From: Hyphomicrobiales bacterium
GTDB taxonomy: Bacteria; Pseudomonadota; Alphaproteobacteria; Rhizobiales; Aestuariivirgaceae
Length of the DNA: 64,000 nucleotides
Direction: 5' to 3'
NCBI GenBank assembly: GCA_025363755.1
Contig: JANYLQ010000044.1
Coordinates: forward strand, 17,406-81,405
Shown here one piece after another: positions 60,554-64,000 of this stretch (the first letter of the stretch is position 1; each line of letters begins with the position of its first letter). A program made the translations under genes and the position numbers. Under the pieces are notes generated by a model. That model ran no database searches and had not been told where the DNA came from. It saw only the letters and a program-made list of their open reading frames with translations.

Positions 60554-61951
60554 TCAACCCATCGCCTTATTGATTTCTTCCGTCATCTTCTTCGCATCAC
60601 CAAATAGCATCAGCGTGTTGTCGCGCCAGAAGAGGGGGTTGTCGACGCCGGCGTAGCCTGAGGCCATGCCGCGTTTTATGAACATTACGGTTTTGGCTTT
60701 CCATACTTCCAGCACTGGCATGCCGTAAATTGGAGAAGTTTTATCGTCTTTGGCGGACGGGTTGGTGACGTCGTTGGCGCCGATGACGAAGGCGATGTCG
60801 GCTTGGGCAAATTCGCTGTTGATGTCTTCAAGTTCGAAGACTTCATCATAGGGAACATTGGCTTCGGCCAGCAGCACGTTCATGTGGCCGGGCATGCGAC
60901 CCGCAACGGGGTGGATAGCGTATTTTACGGAAACGCCTGAGGCTTTCAAATGATCTGCCATTTCGCGCAATGCATGTTGAGCTTGGGCAACAGCCATGCC
61001 GTAACCGGGCACGATGATCACTGAAGCAGCGTTCTTCATCATGAAGGCTGCATCTTCTGCGGAGCCTTGTTTGACAGGCTTGGTTTCGCCTTTAGCAGCA
61101 GGGCCAGCGCTTTCGCCGCCAAAGCCGCCGAGGATGACTGAGATGAAAGAACGGTTCATGCCTTTGCACATGATGTAAGACAGGATGGCGCCCGATGAGC
61201 CGACGAGTGCACCGGTGATGATCAAGGCTGTGTTGGCTAATGTGAAGCCAATGCCTGCTGCCGCCCAGCCTGAATAGGAATTGAGCATTGAAACAACGAC
61301 TGGCATATCAGCGCCGCCGATGGGGATGATCAAAAGCAGGCCAAGTGCGAATGCAATGAGGATGATGAGCCAGAACCAGATTGCGGCTGGCGACATATAG
61401 AACAGCACGACGGAGGCCAGCATTGCTAAGCCCAAAGCGATGTTGATCAGATGTCTTGCGGGTAACATGATGGGAGCGCCAGACATGCGGCCATCGAGTT
61501 TTAGAAATGCGATGATCGAACCTGTGAAAGTGAGTGCGCCGATTGCGGCACCCAATGACATTTCAATACGGCTCTGGGCATGGATCAATCCATCGGTCGC
61601 GATGCCGAATGCATCAGGCGCGTAGAACGCTGCGGCAGCAACACAGACTGCGGCGAGACCGACAAGAGAGTGAAATGCAGCAACCAATTGTGGCATTGCT
61701 GTCATCGCAATCGTACGGGCGAGATATGCGCCGATGCCGCCGCCGATGGCTATGCCGCCGACAATGAGTGCCCAAGCGAGTGGACTGTTTGGCATTGCCA
61801 CAGCGAGTGTGGTGAGGATGGCGAGGCCCATGCCGACCATGCCGTAAAGATTGCCTTTGCGTGAAGATGCGGGAGACGACAGGCCACGCAGGGCCATGAT
61901 GAATAACGAACCGGAGACCAAATAAAGGATGGCTGCGAGATTAGCGCTCAT
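60554..61951 (-). CDS. pntB: NAD(P) transhydrogenase beta subunit
   Basis: This 465-residue subunit carries membrane helices (about residues 1-260) and the NADP(H)-binding dIII domain with VPGYGMAVAQAQHALREM, HPVAGRMPGHMNVLLAEA and GANDVTNPSA. The enzyme couples proton flow to hydride transfer from NADH to NADP+. ATG 61951 (MSANLAAIL) has AAGGA about 12 bases upstream, and the ORF-track start lies inside pntAB. Confidence 0.95.
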   Translation of the reverse strand: MSANLAAILYLVSGSLFIMALRGLSSPASSRKGNLYGMVGMGLAILTTLAVAMPNSPLAWALIVGGIAIGGGIGAYLARTIAMTAMPQLVAAFHSLVGLAAVCVAAAAFYAPDAFGIATDGLIHAQSRIEMSLGAAIGALTFTGSIIAFLKLDGRMSGAPIMLPARHLINIALGLAMLASVVLFYMSPAAIWFWLIILIAFALGLLLIIPIGGADMPVVVSMLNSYSGWAAAGIGFTLANTALIITGALVGSSGAILSYIMCKGMNRSFISVILGGFGGESAGPAAKGETKPVKQGSAEDAAFMMKNAASVIIVPGYGMAVAQAQHALREMADHLKASGVSVKYAIHPVAGRMPGHMNVLLAEANVPYDEVFELEDINSEFAQADIAFVIGANDVTNPSAKDDKTSPIYGMPVLEVWKAKTVMFIKRGMASGYAGVDNPLFWRDNTLMLFGDAKKMTEEINKAMG

Positions 61952-61952
61952 C

Positions 61953-62270
61953 TCACTTTTCCTTTTTCTTATACATGGCAAGCATGCGGCTGGTGACCAT
62001 GAAGCCACCGAAGATGTTTACGGATGCAAAGATCAAGGCAAAGAAACCAAAGATCATTGCGAGGACTGAACCCGATGCGATGGCACCTGCACCGACGGCG
62101 AGCAATGCGCCGACGACGATCACCGATGAGATGGCATTGGTGACGGACATCAGCGGCGTATGCAGGGCTGGCGTTACGCTCCACACCACAAAATAGCCGA
62201 CGAATACGGCGAGTACAAAAATCGCAAAGAGCGAGACGAAGGGATCAACACTATGGGCCAGTTGTTCCAT
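61953..62270 (-). CDS. pntAB: NAD(P) transhydrogenase alpha subunit, membrane part (alpha-2)
   Basis: This 105-residue subunit has three membrane helices ([56 protein letters not shown]). It is the C-terminal part of PntA in Escherichia coli, made separately here. ATG 62270 overlaps the pntAA stop by one base. Confidence 0.92.
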   Translation of the reverse strand: MEQLAHSVDPFVSLFAIFVLAVFVGYFVVWSVTPALHTPLMSVTNAISSVIVVGALLAVGAGAIASGSVLAMIFGFFALIFASVNIFGGFMVTSRMLAMYKKKEK

Positions 62271-63388
62271 TATTTCGCTCCATACATTGTGTGAACCAGT
62301 GCGCCATCTTTGGCGATGAGTGTGCCTTTTATACATTCATCTTCGAAATCGATGGCCAGATTGCCCTCTTTGCTGATCATCAGATCAATAAAGTTTTGTA
62401 AGTTCTTGGCAAAGAGGGGCGTGGCATTGCCAGCAAGTTTGCCTGCTAGGTTTACCGTGCCAATAATTGAAACGCCTTTGTGGACGACGATTTCATCTGG
62501 TTTTGAAAGTGGGCAATTGCCACCACGTTCGACGGCGAGATCAACGATCACGGAACCGGGCTTCATGGATTCAACCATTTCTTTGGTGATCAAAACGGGG
62601 GCTGGTCTACCGGGGATCAATGCTGTGGTGATAACGATGTCTTGTTTTTTGACATGATCAGCCACTAGCTTTGCTTGCTTGGCTTTGTCTTCGGCGGAAA
62701 GTTCTTTGGCATAGCCGCCTGATGTTGCAGCATCAGCCACATCTGCGAATACAAATTTTGCCCCTAAGGATTTGACTTGCTCTTCGGTGGCCTTGCGCAC
62801 GTCAGTGGCGGAAACGATGCCGCCCAAACGGCGCGCTGTGGCGATGGCTTGGAGGCCTGCAACGCCCACTCCCATGATAAATATTTTTGCAGGCGGAACT
62901 GTGCCAGCTGCCGTCATCATCATTGGAATGGCGCGGCCATAACAGGCGGCTGCATCGATCACTGATTTATAGCCAGCGAGGTTGGCTTGGGATGATAAAA
63001 TATCCATGGCTTGAGCGCGAGAAATGCGCGGCATCAATTCCATGGCAAATGCTGTGACACCCGATTTGGCGAAGGCTTCAAGGGCTTTGCGGTCGCCGTG
63101 CGGTTCAAGGCCCCCTGCAAGCACAGCACCTTTTTTCATGGCTTTCAAAATAGCATCGGCCGGGCGGCGGATGCTGAGAACGATATCTGCATCTTTGACG
63201 ACGCTGGTGCCCTTAATAATTTCAGCACCCGCTGCTGCATAATCAGCATCTGAAATATTTGCGCCCAATCCAGCCCCGGATTGAACTGCGACTTTCAAAC
63301 CTTTTTTAACGAAGGCTTTCACGCTTTCGGTAGAAGCTGCACAGCGGTTTTCACCCGCTGTTGTTTCGGAGGGAACCGCGATTTTCAT
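62270..63388 (-). CDS. pntAA: NAD(P) transhydrogenase alpha subunit, soluble NAD(H)-binding part (alpha-1)
   Basis: This 372-residue dI subunit begins [15 protein letters not shown], has the NAD fold [26 protein letters not shown], and the family segments [19 protein letters not shown]-like ([18 protein letters not shown]) and [14 protein letters not shown]. It binds NAD(H) peripherally. It is the first pnt gene; the small COX IV-like gene lies 16 bases upstream. Confidence 0.94.
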   Translation of the reverse strand: MKIAVPSETTAGENRCAASTESVKAFVKKGLKVAVQSGAGLGANISDADYAAAGAEIIKGTSVVKDADIVLSIRRPADAILKAMKKGAVLAGGLEPHGDRKALEAFAKSGVTAFAMELMPRISRAQAMDILSSQANLAGYKSVIDAAACYGRAIPMMMTAAGTVPPAKIFIMGVGVAGLQAIATARRLGGIVSATDVRKATEEQVKSLGAKFVFADVADAATSGGYAKELSAEDKAKQAKLVADHVKKQDIVITTALIPGRPAPVLITKEMVESMKPGSVIVDLAVERGGNCPLSKPDEIVVHKGVSIIGTVNLAGKLAGNATPLFAKNLQNFIDLMISKEGNLAIDFEDECIKGTLIAKDGALVHTMYGAK

Positions 63389-63404
63389 GAGGCGTTTTTA
63401 CCGA

Positions 63405-63722
63405 TCAAGACATATGCACATTCATGGCCGTGAACAGCCCATACAATACTAAAATCGCTATTGGCAGCATCCACTTGCCACCCATGCGCAAGGCAATAAT
63501 GCTCGTCAGAATACCGACAATCATGCCACCGAAACCGAGGAGCAAGTTAAAGGGGCTATCAACAAAGCGAAACACGACGAGTGCGACGACGATGAAGAGG
63601 CATATGAGGGAGCCTGCCGTTGAGAATGCTAAAAACCCATCATAAGTCGCCTTGTGAGCTGCTAAATCTTCGGCTGAGCCTGGTTTGGCTGGAGCAGGCG
63701 AAGGTGAGGAATGTGAAGCCAT
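63405..63722 (-). CDS. aa3-type cytochrome oxidase subunit IV-like small membrane protein
   Basis: This 105-residue protein has an N-terminal Pro/Ser-rich segment, then AAHKATYDGFLAFSTAGSLICLFIVVALVVFRF, which matches the bacterial aa3-type COX IV helix. Two further hydrophobic helices (FNLLLGFGGMIVGILTSIIALRM, WMLPIAILVLYGLF) follow. Such genes are often found just before pntAA in alphaproteobacteria. ATG 63722 was chosen because upstream codons of the ORF-track protein look non-coding. Confidence 0.83.
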   Translation of the reverse strand: MASHSSPSPAPAKPGSAEDLAAHKATYDGFLAFSTAGSLICLFIVVALVVFRFVDSPFNLLLGFGGMIVGILTSIIALRMGGKWMLPIAILVLYGLFTAMNVHMS

Positions 63723-63837
63723 TGGAGAATCCCTGAATTTAAATATTGCAATCTCATATCTAATCGGCCCGAGGGCTGCAATGGCCTTGTTTTGTCGCGG
63801 GGGATTATGGGCGCGAGTCCGCATTTGATGAAAACGG

Positions 63838-64000
63838 TTATTCCGTTTCGGGGGCAGAAAGAAGTGAAGGGTTGCGCGGGCGCAAACAAACACGAATATG
63901 CCGGTAGGGTGTTCCGGCTATGGTGGTGCCTATAAGCACCCACGCTTTTGCGGCGATTTTTGCTGTTGGTGAACGAGAGTCTCTGGAACTGGGCGGCTGT
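63838..64000 (-). CDS. Possible 3' end of a gene entering from the right edge
   Basis: On the minus strand a frame stays open from the window edge to a TAA at 63838-63840. It encodes AKIAAKAWVLIGTTIAGTP and ends SLLSAPETE. It lacks a start inside the window, so the ORF track omits it. I do not recognise the family. A competing plus-strand frame starting near 63919 is also open to the edge, so this call is weak. Confidence 0.3.
   Translation of the reverse strand, partial: QPPSSRDSRSPTAKIAAKAWVLIGTTIAGTPYRHIRVCLRPRNPSLLSAPETE

Overview
The window looks like a chromosomal segment of an alphaproteobacterium, most likely from the Rhizobiales/Hyphomicrobiales. This rests on family content and gene order, not on any database search. 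Indicators are a glgP-glgB-glgC-glgA-pgm-glgX glycogen operon, GapR (DUF2312), DUF1244, DUF1036 and DUF882 proteins, a three-gene pntAA-pntAB-pntB transhydrogenase next to a small aa3-oxidase subunit IV-like protein, zinc-free L36 and L31, and a patatin-adc-bdhA trio. Base composition is moderate by eye, below that of typical rhizobia.

Layout. (1) 52-10465: nitrate assimilation. nasT and nasS (ANTAR antiterminator and nitrate sensor) precede a sigma-54 type promoter and a leader with a strong terminator hairpin. Then come nrtA-nrtB-nrtC (nitrate ABC importer), nirB-nirD (NADH nitrite reductase) and nasA (assimilatory nitrate reductase). (2) 10482-14188: a two-gene FAD operon (DAO-type and GMC oxidoreductases) on the minus strand and a divergent SDR. 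(3) 14350-20085: two zinc deaminases, one resembling yeast cytosine deaminase Fcy1, divergent from a BMP-type ABC importer that probably takes up nucleosides. (4) 20086-22643: a disturbed accessory stretch with a decayed IS3-type OrfA fragment, a Sel1-repeat gene broken by one in-frame TGA, a palindromic repeat copy and a small conserved hypothetical gene. (5) 22644-27456: the urease cluster ureDABCEFG on the minus strand. (6) 27577-39954: the glycogen operon, to which a malonyl-CoA synthetase gene (matB) is coupled by a 4-base overlap. (7) 39933-44405: small genes, including rpmJ (missed by the ORF track), a TPR protein, pyruvate kinase, DUF1036, DUF1244, gapR and a glycosyltransferase. (8) 44453-49948: a cell-envelope group (DUF882/M15-like peptidase, YcbB-like L,D-transpeptidase, sigma-54 response regulator). 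(9) 50171-56570: oligoendopeptidase F, GNAT, bdhA-adc-patatin, Ca2+/H+ exchanger and rpmE. (10) 56693-63722: an ABC exporter, a TolQ/MotA-like plus MotB/OmpA-like pair, the pnt genes and a COX IV-like protein. The last bases may hold the 3' end of another minus-strand gene.

Functionally, the window joins several nitrogen-scavenging routes (nitrate, urea, probably cytosine and purines) with carbon storage (glycogen, hydroxybutyrate/acetoacetate) and redox balance (transhydrogenase). The most informative non-coding element is the nrtA leader, where a sigma-54 promoter and an antitermination hairpin occur together. The accessory stretch at 20-22.6 kb shows clear decay. I found no CRISPR array, rRNA, tRNA or complete mobile element. 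I did not find a convincing new defence or biosynthetic system; the findings list the unusual arrangements.
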